35,270 nucleotides of DNA from Rhodobacteraceae bacterium PARR1 (GTDB lineage: Bacteria > Pseudomonadota > Alphaproteobacteria > Rhodobacterales > Rhodobacteraceae), in the NCBI GenBank assembly GCA_002256185.1, contig NKIT01000025.1:1-35270 (forward strand), in the 5' to 3' direction. Shown piece by piece: positions 1-8,226 of the stretch. Each line of letters starts with the position of its first letter. The first letter of the stretch is position 1. The notes beneath the pieces were generated by a model. It saw only the letters and a list, made by a program, of their open reading frames with translations, did no database searches and had not been told where the DNA came from. A program made the position numbers and the translations under genes.

Positions 1-125
1 TGAGGGGACATTAGCGCAGGTTGTGCGAAAAGCCCATTCAAGCCTGACCAAGTTGTCAGCCTGTGGCTCTGCTACATCAGCACGGCCCTTTGCGGCAAGC
101 CAAATCCTTGAATTTGCACGGGACA

Positions 126-575
126 TCAGAACATCTCCCAAGTGCAGGCCCCGTTTTCGATGCTGTAGGATTCAAAGAACTGTGTCGCTTCGGGCGCGGA
201 CTGGCCAAAGGGGACGGGGCGGTCGGACAGGGAAATCACGATTTGCGCGGGTGGCGGGATGTTGTCCATGACGCGCGGCAGGGCGAAGGCGTCGCACAGG
301 TGCTGCATGTCGGTGCTGGCGGTGTCAAAGTCGATGCCGCCACCGGGGGCGATGGCGGGAGCCACAAACAAGAACCGCGTCGCCACACCATCCGTGCCGG
401 GGGCGTTCCAGACCACCTCTTGCAGGGTGATGCTTTGGCCGGAGGGAACTTCGACCGTCACGCCGTCGCCGGGGGTGACCTGCACCCCGTCCGTCGCCTG
501 CGCCACACCCGCCCACAACAGCGCTGCCGCCACAAGGGCGGATCGAGTGTAACGACGGGGCGGGCCAAAGCGCAT
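126..575 (-). CDS. Small secreted protein, DUF6497 type
   Basis: A 149-residue protein with a basic N-terminus followed by a hydrophobic stretch (ALVAAALLWAGVAQA, about residues 13-27) that ends in a likely signal-peptidase site, so it is probably exported to the periplasm. The mature part contains the phrases VVWNAPGTDG, RFLFVAPAIA and QIVISLSDRPV, which I recognise from the DUF6497 family of Rhodobacterales. No enzymatic function is known to me. It begins 23 bases after the pccB stop on the same strand and is probably co-transcribed with it. The ATG at 575 has only a weak ribosome site. The 125 bases downstream, to the window edge, show no gene I can support. Confidence 0.75.
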   Translation of the reverse strand: MRFGPPRRYTRSALVAAALLWAGVAQATDGVQVTPGDGVTVEVPSGQSITLQEVVWNAPGTDGVATRFLFVAPAIAPGGGIDFDTASTDMQHLCDAFALPRVMDNIPPPAQIVISLSDRPVPFGQSAPEATQFFESYSIENGACTWEMF

Positions 576-598
576 GACGGGGGCTTTCTGCGGTCAGG

Positions 599-2131
599 TC
601 AAAGCGGGATGTTATCGTGCTTTTTCCACGGGTTGGTCTGGCGCTTGTTGCGCAACGCCGCAAAGGCGCGGGCGACGCGGCGGCGGGTGGAATGGGGCAT
701 GATCACCTCGTCGATAAAGCCCTTTTCGGCGGCGACGAAGGGGTTGGCGAAGCGATCCTCATAATCCTTCACGCGGGCGGCGATCTTGTCCTTGTCGCCG
801 AGTTCGCTGCGATAAAGGATTTCGACAGCCCCTTTAGCGCCCATCACGGCAACCTCTGCCGTGGGCCACGCATAGTTGAAATCGCCGCGCAGGTGTTTGG
901 AGGACATCACGACATAGGCCCCGCCATAGGTCTTGCGGGTCAGGACGGTGACCTTGGGAACGGTGGCTTCGGCATAGGCGAACAGCAGTTTCGCGCCGTG
1001 CTTGATGACGCCGCCGTATTCCTGCGTCACGCCGGGCAAAAAGCCGGGAACATCGACCAGAGTCAGGATCGGGATTTCAAAGGCATCGCAGAACCGCACA
1101 AAGCGCGCGGCCTTGCGGCTGGAGTCGATGTCCAGACACCCGGCCAGAACCATCGGCTGGTTGGCGACGACGCCCACGGTCTGACCCTCAAGCCGGATGA
1201 AGCCGGTGATGATGTTTCCGGCGAAATCCTTCTGAATCTCGAAGAAATCGCCCTCATCGGCGAGCTTCAGGATCAGTTCCTTCATGTCATAGGGCTGGTT
1301 CGGATTGTCCGGAACCAAAGTATCCAAGGACGGCTCCACCCGTGCCGGATCGTCAAAGAACGGGCGGACGGGGGCTTTCTCGCGGTTGTTCAGCGGCAAA
1401 AAGTCGATCAGGCGGCGGGTTTCCGCGATCAGTTCGACGTCGTTTTCATAGGCCCCATCGGCGACCGAGGATTTTTTGGTGTGGGTCGACGCCCCGCCCA
1501 ACTCCTCAGCCGTTACCTGTTCGTTGGTGACGGTCTTGACCACATCCGGGCCGGTGACGAACATGTAGGACGAGTCTTTGACCATGAAGATGAAGTCGGT
1601 CATGGCGGGCGAATAGACGGCCCCCCCGGCACAAGGCCCCATGATCAGCGAAATCTGCGGCACCACGCCCGAGGCGAGGACGTTGCGTTGAAACACCTCG
1701 CCGTAAGCGGCCAAGGACGACACGCCTTCCTGAATGCGTGCACCGCCGGAGTCATTCATGCCGATGACGGGGGCGCCATTCTGGATTGCCATGTCCATGA
1801 TCTTGCAGATCTTGGCACCATGGGTTTCCGATACAGACCCGCCCAGCACGGTGAAATCCTGCGCAAAGACATAGACCTGACGACCATTGATCGTGCCCCA
1901 GCCGGTCACGACGCCATCGCCGGGATGCTTGGTTTCCTCCATCCCGAAATCGGTGCAGCGGTGCTGCACGAACATGTCGAATTCTTCAAAGCTGCCTTCG
2001 TCAAGGAGAAGCTCGATCCGCTCCCGCGCGGTGAGCTTCCCCTTGCCGTGTTGCGCGTCAACCCGCCGCGCACCCCCGCCAGCGCGGGCCACGGCGCGGC
2101 GGTTTTCCAATTCTTGCAGGATATCTTTCAT
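599..2131 (-). CDS. pccB: Propionyl-CoA carboxylase beta chain (carboxyltransferase)
   Basis: A 510-residue protein, the usual length for PccB. It transfers the carboxyl group from biotin to propionyl-CoA, giving methylmalonyl-CoA in the cytoplasm, in a complex with the biotin-bearing PccA subunit (not in this window). Family signatures seen are [20 protein letters not shown] near the N-terminus, [33 protein letters not shown], the second acyl-CoA region [17 protein letters not shown] and [13 protein letters not shown]. The reading frame stays open further upstream to 2305, but those residues do not look like the family. The start at 2131 ([13 protein letters not shown]) matches the usual N-terminus. 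A TTTGCAAA palindrome lies about 80 bases upstream. A methylmalonyl-CoA-type propionate pathway is inferred. Confidence 0.95.
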   Translation of the reverse strand: MKDILQELENRRAVARAGGGARRVDAQHGKGKLTARERIELLLDEGSFEEFDMFVQHRCTDFGMEETKHPGDGVVTGWGTINGRQVYVFAQDFTVLGGSVSETHGAKICKIMDMAIQNGAPVIGMNDSGGARIQEGVSSLAAYGEVFQRNVLASGVVPQISLIMGPCAGGAVYSPAMTDFIFMVKDSSYMFVTGPDVVKTVTNEQVTAEELGGASTHTKKSSVADGAYENDVELIAETRRLIDFLPLNNREKAPVRPFFDDPARVEPSLDTLVPDNPNQPYDMKELILKLADEGDFFEIQKDFAGNIITGFIRLEGQTVGVVANQPMVLAGCLDIDSSRKAARFVRFCDAFEIPILTLVDVPGFLPGVTQEYGGVIKHGAKLLFAYAEATVPKVTVLTRKTYGGAYVVMSSKHLRGDFNYAWPTAEVAVMGAKGAVEILYRSELGDKDKIAARVKDYEDRFANPFVAAEKGFIDEVIMPHSTRRRVARAFAALRNKRQTNPWKKHDNIPL

Positions 2132-2211
2132 GGGCGTGGCCCCCCAGCTTGACCCGAATTTTGCCGGACCATAGCGGGATGCGGCGGCGCGGCAAAACGG
2201 AGTCTGGCATA

Positions 2212-2231
2212 TTTGCAAAGTATTGGCACAT
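2212..2231. promoter_or_regulatory. Candidate ScfR/PccR-type operator upstream of pccB
   Basis: A perfect palindrome TTTGCAAA (2212-2219) is followed three bases later by TTGGCACA (2223-2230), which matches it at six of eight positions. Regulators of the short-chain fatty acyl-CoA family (PccR of Rhodobacter sphaeroides) are described as binding paired TTTGCAAA sites upstream of pccB with a short spacer. The spacer here is three rather than the four bases I recall, so the second half-site is uncertain. No such regulator gene lies in the window. Confidence 0.4.
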
Positions 2232-2322
2232 CTAATCATGCTAAATGCAAATCCGCTAAGCACTCGCCCCCTTGCGCGGGCTGGGCTATGCCGAAACCGC
2301 CCCATGAAAAAAGGTGCCGACC

Positions 2323-2673
2323 ATGCCGCAACTCCCCGTCCCCGTGCTGACCATCGGACTGCTCGCGGCGTCCAACATCTTCATGACCTTTGCGTGGTAT
2401 GGCCATCTGAAGTTCAAGACCGCGCCCTTGGCCATTGTCATCGTGGTCAGTTGGGGGATCGCGCTGTTTGAATACATGCTGCAGGTGCCTGCCAATCGCA
2501 TCGGCCACGGATATTTCAGCGCGGCAGAATTGAAAACCATCCAAGAGGTGCTGACGCTGTCGGTGTTCATGGTGTTTTCGGTCGTCTATCTGAAAGAACC
2601 GCTGAGTTGGAACCACTTCGTCGGGTTCGGCTTCATCTGTCTTGGCGCGTGGTTCATCTTTCACAAATGGTGA
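2323..2673 (+). CDS. DMT-superfamily membrane protein, DUF486 family
   Basis: A 116-residue inner-membrane protein with about four hydrophobic helices: [52 protein letters not shown] and [15 protein letters not shown]. The phrases [24 protein letters not shown] and [12 protein letters not shown] are typical of DUF486, a small branch related to EamA/drug-metabolite transporters whose substrate is not known. The ATG at 2323 is preceded by AAAAAAGG at eight bases. A GTG at 2314 is an in-frame alternative. The gene is divergent from pccB and ends about 40 bases before recJ, which runs in the same direction. Confidence 0.85.
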   Translation: MPQLPVPVLTIGLLAASNIFMTFAWYGHLKFKTAPLAIVIVVSWGIALFEYMLQVPANRIGHGYFSAAELKTIQEVLTLSVFMVFSVVYLKEPLSWNHFVGFGFICLGAWFIFHKW

Positions 2674-2712
2674 GTCTTGCGCCCTGCCCCGGATTGCGGC
2701 ACTTCACCGACC

Positions 2713-4458
2713 ATGACCCGCGCTTTTCTGAACGTCGAAGCCTCGCTCACCGGTCGCCGCTGGATTGGCCCCACGGCGGAAGAAGATCGTTTGGCCGAAG
2801 CGATGGCACAGGCGACGCGCCTGCCCTTGGCGCTGTGCCTGACGCTGGCCAAGCGCGGCGTGACGGCAGAGGGCGCGGTGGATTACCTTACGCCGTCCTT
2901 GCGCGATCTGCTGCCTGACCCCTTGACGCTGCGCGACATGAAGCGGGCGGCAGAGCGGTTCTTGGTGGCAGTGCAGAAGCGCCAGCGCATCGCGGTCTTT
3001 GCCGATTACGATGTGGATGGTGGCACGTCGGCGGCGCTGTTGATCCTGTGGCTGCGGGCGATGGGGCGCGAGGCGACGCTCTATATCCCCGACCGCATCG
3101 ACGAAGGCTATGGCCCCAACGTTCCGGCGATGACGGAACTGGCGGCGCGGCATGACCTGATCATCTGCGTCGATTGCGGCACGCTGAGCCATGAGCCGAT
3201 CGCCGCCGCCGCTGCGCGTTGTGATGTCGTGGTGCTGGATCACCATTTGGGCAGCGACACCCTGCCCGCCGCGCTGGCCGTGGTGAACCCCAACCGGCAG
3301 GATGAGGATGGCACGCTGGCGCATCTTTGCGCCGCCGCCGTGGTCTTCCTGATGCTGGTCGAGGCGAACCGCCAGTTGCGCGGTGAAGGTGTGCAAGGCC
3401 CGGACCTGATGGCGATGCTGGACCTTGTAGCGCTGGCGACGGTGGCCGATGTCGCGCCCTTGGTCGGCGTGAACCGTGCACTGGTGCGGCAGGGGTTGAA
3501 GGTCATGGCGCGGCGCGACCGGATCGGTTTGCGCGCGCTGGCCGATGTGGCGCGGCTGGACACGGCCCCCACCTGCCATTCGCTGGGGTTCCTGTTCGGC
3601 CCGCGCGTCAATGCGGGCGGGCGGATCGGCGCTGCAGATTTGGGCGCGCGTTTGCTGGTCTGCGACAACCCCGCTGAGGCGCAGGCCTTGGCGCAGCGCT
3701 TGGATGAGTTGAACACCGAACGGCGCGAGATTGAAAACCGCGTGCGCGATGCGGCCTTGGACCAGGCTGCGGCGCGGGGGCTTGAGGGGCCTTTGGTCTG
3801 GGCAGCAGGTCAGGGATGGCATCCGGGCGTGGTGGGGATCGTGGCCAGCCGGTTGAAAGAGGCGACGAACCGTCCCGCCGTGGTGATCGGGCTGGCGGAT
3901 GGCGAGGGTAAGGGATCGGGGCGGTCGGTGTCCGGCGTGGACCTTGGCGCATCGGTGCAGCGGCTGGCGCAAGAGGGGCTCTTGATCAAGGGCGGCGGCC
4001 ACAAGATGGCGGCGGGCCTGACGGTGGTCGAGGATCGTCTGGAAGAGGCGATGGCGCGCTTGGGCGAATTGCTGGCGCGGCAGGGGGCAGGGGCTGGCGG
4101 GCCTGCGGATTTGAAGCTGGACGGATTGCTGATGCCATCGGCGGCGACGGTTGCGCTGGTGGAGCGGCTTGAGGATGCGGGGCCTTATGGTGCTTCCTCC
4201 CCCGCGCCGCGCTTTGCCTTTGCCGATGTGGCGGTCACACCCCGCCGGGTGGGGGAAAGCCATCTGAAGGTCAGCTTGACCGATGGCATGGGCGCGCGCA
4301 TCGACGGCATCGCCTTCGGGGCGTTCGACAGCCCGCTTGGCCCTGCCCTGAACGAAGGCGGACATGCCCGCTTTCATCTGGCGGGACGGTTGGAGTTGAA
4401 CGTCTGGAACGGGCGCACATCCGTGCAGTTGCGCCTTGAGGATGCCGCCCGCGCCTGA
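2713..4458 (+). CDS. recJ: Single-stranded-DNA-specific exonuclease RecJ
   Basis: A 581-residue cytoplasmic 5'-3' exonuclease acting on single-stranded DNA in recombination and mismatch repair. It belongs to the DHH phosphoesterase superfamily: metal-binding motifs are FADYDVDG (Asp98, Asp100, Asp102), CVDCGT (Asp154) and LDHHLG (Asp176-His177-His178). The DHHA1 domain follows, with GRIGAADLGARLL, WHPGVVGIVASRLKE and GKGSGRSVSGVDLG, then GGGHKMAAGLT. The C-terminal OB-like region is present (HLKVSLTD to VQLRLED). The frame opens at a TTG (2677), but the ATG at 2713 gives the family-like N-terminus. Length and motifs are normal for alphaproteobacterial RecJ and no damage is seen. A tRNA-Glu gene follows about 100 bases downstream. 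Confidence 0.95.
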   Translation: MTRAFLNVEASLTGRRWIGPTAEEDRLAEAMAQATRLPLALCLTLAKRGVTAEGAVDYLTPSLRDLLPDPLTLRDMKRAAERFLVAVQKRQRIAVFADYDVDGGTSAALLILWLRAMGREATLYIPDRIDEGYGPNVPAMTELAARHDLIICVDCGTLSHEPIAAAAARCDVVVLDHHLGSDTLPAALAVVNPNRQDEDGTLAHLCAAAVVFLMLVEANRQLRGEGVQGPDLMAMLDLVALATVADVAPLVGVNRALVRQGLKVMARRDRIGLRALADVARLDTAPTCHSLGFLFGPRVNAGGRIGAADLGARLLVCDNPAEAQALAQRLDELNTERREIENRVRDAALDQAAARGLEGPLVWAAGQGWHPGVVGIVASRLKEATNRPAVVIGLADGEGKGSGRSVSGVDLGASVQRLAQEGLLIKGGGHKMAAGLTVVEDRLEEAMARLGELLARQGAGAGGPADLKLDGLLMPSAATVALVERLEDAGPYGASSPAPRFAFADVAVTPRRVGESHLKVSLTDGMGARIDGIAFGAFDSPLGPALNEGGHARFHLAGRLELNVWNGRTSVQLRLEDAARA

Positions 4459-4561
4459 CCGACGCACGCCGCGCCCTTTGGTCAAATGACGGTCACAAAA
4501 CCGCATTTTTCCCCTTGCGAGTCACCGCAGCGCCCACTAGATAGCCGCTCACCGACAGCGT

Positions 4562-4636
4562 GGCCCGTTCGTCTATCGGTTAGGACACCTGGTTTTCAAC
4601 CAGGTAAGAGGGGTTCGACTCCCCTACGGGCTGCCA
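4562..4636 (+). tRNA. tRNA-Glu (anticodon TTC)
   Basis: The sequence folds as a cloverleaf. Acceptor strands are GGCCCGT (4562-4568) and ACGGGCT (4626-4632), with a first G:U pair, discriminator G at 4633 and an encoded CCA at 4634-4636. The anticodon stem is CCTGG/CCAGG around loop TTTTCAA, giving anticodon TTC at 4595-4597. The T arm has the usual GGTTCGACT core. The 3' end (4622-4639) is the attachment site used by the element that follows; the gene remains complete, so glutamate decoding is not disrupted. Confidence 0.96.
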
Positions 4637-4639
4637 CTT
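4622..4639 (+). repeat. attL core (18 bp, tRNA-Glu 3' end)
   Basis: CCCTACGGGCTGCCACTT, identical to 16109-16126. It comprises the last acceptor bases, the CCA and three bases beyond the tRNA. It lies immediately beside the integrase stop codon (4642), as is usual for tRNA-targeted tyrosine integrases. Confidence 0.9.
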
Positions 4640-4641
4640 CT

Positions 4642-5742
4642 TCATTTTTTCGCCTTCCTTTCAATAGGTTGCGACACCCTTGTGTCCAACCCATCCGAAA
4701 GGTTGGACAAGTTTCGTTCCGCTTCTGTGCTGGACAACCCGACAAACCCGCTATCGGCAAGCCGTGATCGATCCGCCTTTTTGGTGTAGGTCGCGCCTTC
4801 CTTGTTGGTCTTGTGGGCCATCACGGCGCGGATTTCGTCGGGTGACTTGCCCGCGTTCGCCATCAAGGTTGCAAGCGACTTTCGCAGCCCATGCGCCGAA
4901 CAAAGCGGGTTGCCTGCGGCCTTGCACTGATCCTTGAACCAGTTGCCCAAAGTCGTCGGCTTGTAGGCCAAGCCGTCGCCATGCGTGACGAACAGAAACT
5001 GGTCACGCGGGACATTGGCCAGTTCTGCGGCAAGTTCTTCGTGGATCGGCAGATCGGCCCCAATTCCCGTCTTGCCGCGCCTGTAGGTGATCCGATCACC
5101 CTGCACATTGCGCCAGCCCATCGCCGCCACGTCTTGCCGGGATGCGCCCGTCCAGAGGAACAGCATCATCGCCAGCCGGGCCTTGCTGCCCGTCGGATGG
5201 TGTTCCTTGAATCGGGCAATCTCTTGATCGGTCCAAGTGTGATAGCCGTCGGCGTTTTCCTTGCGCCTGTCAGCGTATCGGGCCGGGTTGAACGTCACAC
5301 CCATTTCCCGCTTGATCGCAAAGTTAAACAGCATGGACAGGTTCTTCTTGACCGTGTTCGCAGCGGTCGGGCCAGACTTCTTGCCCATAAGCGCTTCGAC
5401 GTGCTGGGTGCCAAACTTCGCAAAGGGCAGATCGCCCGCGACGCCGCGCAACCAGTCCAGTTCGCCCCGGATGCTGCGCTTGCGGCTTTCCGACAGGTTC
5501 CGATATTTTGGGCTGGCCAGATACTGTTCGATCAGCCAAGCCAAGGTGCCTTGGGGCGTTGTGCTGCGGTTCGGTGACTTTGCGCCGTCAATCGCCGCGT
5601 CATAGGCAGCACGAAACGCGACGGAGCCATACGGCCCCGGCAGATAGCAAGTGAAGCCCTTACTTCGAAACCGGAAACGGGTTTGGCCGTGCCGATCCAC
5701 GATCCGGGTCACGCCGGGATAAGGGTTCTTGCGTCGGATCAT
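4642..5742 (-). CDS. int: Tyrosine-type integrase of the element
   Basis: A 366-residue site-specific recombinase that catalyses integration at, and excision from, the tRNA-Glu 3' end. The N-terminal arm-binding region (about 1-60) is followed by a core-binding SAM-like domain (about 62-150) and the catalytic domain. Catalytic residues visible are Arg202 (WTGASRQDV), Lys224 (RRGKTG), His284 and Arg287 (HGLRK), His310 (MAHKTNKE) and nucleophile Tyr319 (GATYTKK), so it looks intact. The stop codon lies only three bases from attL. Its start codon overlaps the stop of the upstream small gene (ATGA), implying translational coupling. The coding end (4683-4709) contains two inverted copies of the element's GGTTGGACA motif. 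Confidence 0.95.
   Translation of the reverse strand: MIRRKNPYPGVTRIVDRHGQTRFRFRSKGFTCYLPGPYGSVAFRAAYDAAIDGAKSPNRSTTPQGTLAWLIEQYLASPKYRNLSESRKRSIRGELDWLRGVAGDLPFAKFGTQHVEALMGKKSGPTAANTVKKNLSMLFNFAIKREMGVTFNPARYADRRKENADGYHTWTDQEIARFKEHHPTGSKARLAMMLFLWTGASRQDVAAMGWRNVQGDRITYRRGKTGIGADLPIHEELAAELANVPRDQFLFVTHGDGLAYKPTTLGNWFKDQCKAAGNPLCSAHGLRKSLATLMANAGKSPDEIRAVMAHKTNKEGATYTKKADRSRLADSGFVGLSSTEAERNLSNLSDGLDTRVSQPIERKAKK
4683..4709. repeat. Inverted pair of GGTTGGACA motifs, left end
   Basis: TGTCCAACC (4683-4691) and GGTTGGACA (4701-4709) are perfect inverted 9-mers separated by nine bases, about 45-70 bases inside attL. The same 9-mer recurs at 5762-5770 and twice near attR. Likely roles are integrase arm-type sites or replication iterons; a hairpin at the end of int is a further option. 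It lies inside the integrase coding sequence. Confidence 0.6.
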
Positions 5743-5918
5743 TTCAGTAACCTGTCACAAGGGTTGGACACGGTAGAGGCTTCGGACTCGCCTTGGAAGA
5801 TGACGTGAGTTCCATCAGGCTTCACTTCAACTCTGCCGCCCTCATTGCCAGCGGCTTTCATCGCCTTGAGATAGCGAGTCAGTTCAGACTGTTTCAGAAG
5901 TGCGGGACGGTTTGCCAT
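5739..5918 (-). CDS. Small protein coupled to integrase, function unknown
   Basis: A 59-residue basic protein beginning MANRPALLKQSELTRYLKAM. Short proteins of this kind often sit directly upstream of integrases in Rhodobacterales prophages. I do not recognise a characterised domain, but the position and the predicted helix (LTRYLKAMKAAG) would allow a DNA-binding or excisionase-like role. The ATG at 5918 overlaps the TGA of the previous gene (TGATG), with AAAGG six bases before it; a GTG at 5921 is also possible. Its own stop overlaps the integrase start. A copy of GGTTGGACA (5762-5770) lies in its 3' part. Confidence 0.65.
   Translation of the reverse strand: MANRPALLKQSELTRYLKAMKAAGNEGGRVEVKPDGTHVIFQGESEASTVSNPCDRLLK
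5762..5770 (+). repeat. GGTTGGACA motif upstream of integrase
   Basis: A single copy of the 9-mer found at both ends of the element, here about 20 bases before the integrase start codon on the minus strand and embedded as GGGTTGGACAC. The 11-mer GGGTTGGACAC also occurs at 16063-16073 and, inverted, at 4682-4692. Possible integrase autoregulation or arm site. Confidence 0.5.
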
Positions 5919-6133
5919 CACATACCTTTAGAGGTTGAAAAGTTGATATTGCTGGGTCGGGGCGCAGAGGCGCGGCGGATACGGGTTTCCAGATCGGCAA
6001 GGGCGTTCGCCATTTCGGCGTCGCTGCCATATTCAACCCGCTTGCCCTCAAACATAACGACTCGTGTTGCACTTGCGCGCGCCCTGATCAGGGCGTCGCG
6101 CAGGGTTTCCAGTTCGGTCGGGTCAATCGCCAT
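5918..6133 (-). CDS. gpW-like phage head-tail joining protein
   Basis: A 71-residue protein beginning MAIDPTELETLRDALIRARA. The pattern of a helical Leu/Ala/Arg-rich N-terminus, a beta-hairpin (RVVMFEGKRVEYGS) and a C-terminal helix ending in LADLETRI is that of gpW-type head-completion proteins, which sit at the portal vertex and provide the surface for tail attachment. The frame is open upstream to 6181, but the ATG at 6133 follows the capsid gene stop by one base (TGATATG) and gives the family N-terminus. It is the last structural gene before the integrase. Its retention in an element without tail genes suggests that the heads are made ready to accept tails from elsewhere. Confidence 0.75.
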   Translation of the reverse strand: MAIDPTELETLRDALIRARASATRVVMFEGKRVEYGSDAEMANALADLETRIRRASAPRPSNINFSTSKGM

Positions 6134-6134
6134 A

Positions 6135-7874
6135 TCAGCCGTTCCGATACCAACCGCGATGGTCGATCCATGCCGCGCCAAAGTCCAAGCGGACCTTGAT
6201 CATCATGGCGTCAACCTCGAAGGCGACGGTCGTTTCCACCTGCGGGCCGGGTGCGCCTTCAAGATAGGCGTATTCCAGACCGTCGATGTTCGCCGGGTCC
6301 GCCGCCAGATACCATTGCGTCGCGTTGGTCAGGCGGGGTTCCACCAGAAGCGACAGCTTGGCGAAGGGGTTCACATCGGCGACGGCGGTTGCTGCCAGCG
6401 TGGTCAGCAACTGTTCACCGATGGTTTCGTATTCGGGCGGCACGATCAGGAAGCGGGGCGCGGCATTGATCGGCATCCCGTTTGCCGAAGTCTGTTTCCG
6501 CATCCGAACCCGCCCGGCGTTCAGGCTGGTGACGCTTGGCGCGGACGCCGCGTCAAGGTTGCCGTGGCCAGCGACGAACACCGCCAGACCGTCGCCCATG
6601 ATCGGGTTGCTGGTCAGTGCGGTGACAAGCTGCGAGTTCTCGAATTCACGCGCGGCAATGCCCATGCGGCGGCTGAAGTCTGCAAGCGCGTTCAGATCAT
6701 CGTTGATCCACATTTGGCGCGTGTAGGGGATCATGCTGCCGAAGGTTTGCAGGGTGTTCGTATTGGCCGACTCGGCAACCGAACCCATCGAATATTCGCC
6801 GCCTTCCAGAACCCGCCGAAGGGCCGGGGCATCGCCAAGCATATACTTGGTCTGCACTTTGAAGTTCGGATATTGCGTCTGGCGCGCAGCGGGGCGCAGA
6901 CCGGACGGGGCGGCGTCATAGGCGGTGCGAAGGCTGCGCCCGGCGCTATCGCCAAGGATGCCCGCCAGATCGCCCGTGACCATGCTGCCCGCGCGGGTGA
7001 ACACCTGCGCGTCAGACACACCCTGCAAGGGCTGGCCATGCCGCTTCATGACTTCCCGCACCACGTCGGGAAGGCGAATGTTCGCATATTGGCGCGCCGG
7101 GGCGGACAGTTCATGTGTCGGGTTCATCCGGGCGTGGATCGCTTCCCCGACACGCGCCGCGAAAACCGCCGGGTCGTTGTGGTCGAACGTGATCTGCGCC
7201 GTGGTGCGGGTGCGGGTCTGCGATTGCCGCTGCGCCATCGCAGCGAAGGCCAGTTCCCGTGCGGCTTCCGGCGTCGCCTCGGCGTCGATCTGCGCGTCGG
7301 TCCAAGCCCGGTCCAGCCCCGCCAGTTCGGCGATGCTGCGAATCTCGGTGTTCATTTCAGCGCGGGTTTGCACCTGCACTTCAAGTTCAGTGGTCGGCAT
7401 GGTGACTTCTCCATTTCTGAAATGTGCGCCGGGATCGGCGGGAACGGGAACGATGGACACTTCAATCGGCGTCCATCGGGTCGCGGTGCGAACCCGCTTG
7501 GTGCCGTCTTTGGCTTCGCGGGTCTGTTCGATGGTGTAGCCAATCGACAGCCCGCGCAGGGTGCCGTTGGCAACGTCGGTCATCACGGCTTGCGCCGGGG
7601 TGGATTCGCGGAACCGGATCACCACAAGCAAGCCTTCGGGCGTCATCCGCGCCGCCTCGATCACACCCAACTGATCGCGGGTCGTGTCGCGGCGATGCCC
7701 GTCCAGAACCGGGGCACCGACAAGCCGCGCAAGATCGACGCCGCGCAGGTCCAGAACCTCGGTGTAACCGGGGCGCGCAACGGGTGCCCCGGTCGAAACG
7801 ATTGCTTCAATCGTCCGGGCCTCTGCGCTGAAGGTGGCAGGACGCATGTTCGCCGCCCGAAGGTGAATGGTCAT
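6135..7874 (-). CDS. Prohead protease / major capsid protein fusion
   Basis: A 579-residue fusion. Residues about 5-155 form an HK97-type prohead serine protease (peptidase U35), with putative catalytic His60 (LDGHRRD) and Ser110 (LRGLSIGY) and the family strand PIEVSIVPVPADP. After a linker of roughly 60 residues, the C-terminal part (about 260-579) is a major capsid domain with FENSQLVTALTSNP, PRFLIVPPEYETIGEQLL, QWYLAADP, GLEYAYLEG and the ending RLDFGAAWIDHRGWYRNG. Fusions of this layout are known in tailed phages and are annotated as protease/major capsid fusions. The protein would build, mature and form the shell. It lies in the operon portal - cement - capsid - gpW. No truncation is seen. 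Confidence 0.92.
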   Translation of the reverse strand: MTIHLRAANMRPATFSAEARTIEAIVSTGAPVARPGYTEVLDLRGVDLARLVGAPVLDGHRRDTTRDQLGVIEAARMTPEGLLVVIRFRESTPAQAVMTDVANGTLRGLSIGYTIEQTREAKDGTKRVRTATRWTPIEVSIVPVPADPGAHFRNGEVTMPTTELEVQVQTRAEMNTEIRSIAELAGLDRAWTDAQIDAEATPEAARELAFAAMAQRQSQTRTRTTAQITFDHNDPAVFAARVGEAIHARMNPTHELSAPARQYANIRLPDVVREVMKRHGQPLQGVSDAQVFTRAGSMVTGDLAGILGDSAGRSLRTAYDAAPSGLRPAARQTQYPNFKVQTKYMLGDAPALRRVLEGGEYSMGSVAESANTNTLQTFGSMIPYTRQMWINDDLNALADFSRRMGIAAREFENSQLVTALTSNPIMGDGLAVFVAGHGNLDAASAPSVTSLNAGRVRMRKQTSANGMPINAAPRFLIVPPEYETIGEQLLTTLAATAVADVNPFAKLSLLVEPRLTNATQWYLAADPANIDGLEYAYLEGAPGPQVETTVAFEVDAMMIKVRLDFGAAWIDHRGWYRNG

Positions 7875-7892
7875 GGTTTCAGTTCCCGGTTG

Positions 7893-8225
7893 TCAGCGGA
7901 TCGCACCGTCAATCAGCACCTGCCCCACCGTGTCCGCCGCAAGGGCAGCGGCGAAGGCGGCACCGATGATCTTATTGCTGCCAACCGTCGTTGTGACGGC
8001 GCGGGCGGAGTTGTCCCAATAGAGGGTCTGGCCAAGGGTCCATGCCTGCGCGGCGGTCTTGGTCAGGCTGAAAACGCCCTGGCGCACAAGCACCACGTCG
8101 GCACTGATCGCAGCGGCACCTTGGGCGACGCCGATGATCGAACCGACTTGCGCCACCTGCCCCGAAGTCAGGGCATAGGGCGCGGGCAGCGTGACGTTGT
8201 TGCCAGAGAAAAGGGAATTTCGCAT
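7893..8225 (-). CDS. DUF2190-type capsid cement/decoration protein
   Basis: A 110-residue protein. The repeated short strands (MRNSLFSGNNVTLPAPYALTSG, VLVRQGVFSL, LYWDNSARAVTT, IIGAAFAAALAADTVGQVLIDG) match DUF2190, small beta-rich proteins encoded beside protease and capsid genes that decorate or stabilise heads. The frame extends upstream to 8306 but the ATG at 8225 begins one base after the portal stop (TGAAATG) and is preceded by CAGGAG. It is in the expected position between portal and capsid. The role is taken from the family; nothing is unusual in the sequence. Confidence 0.85.
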   Translation of the reverse strand: MRNSLFSGNNVTLPAPYALTSGQVAQVGSIIGVAQGAAAISADVVLVRQGVFSLTKTAAQAWTLGQTLYWDNSARAVTTTVGSNKIIGAAFAAALAADTVGQVLIDGAIR

Positions 8226-8226
8226 T

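Noticed and set aside
617-2152. Long plus-strand open frame opposite pccB
   Set aside because: It is antisense to a clearly recognisable pccB and its translation shows no family pattern; such shadows are common in GC-rich DNA. The same applies to frames opposite recJ (2704-4506), the capsid gene (5793-8417) and putA (27819-29585).
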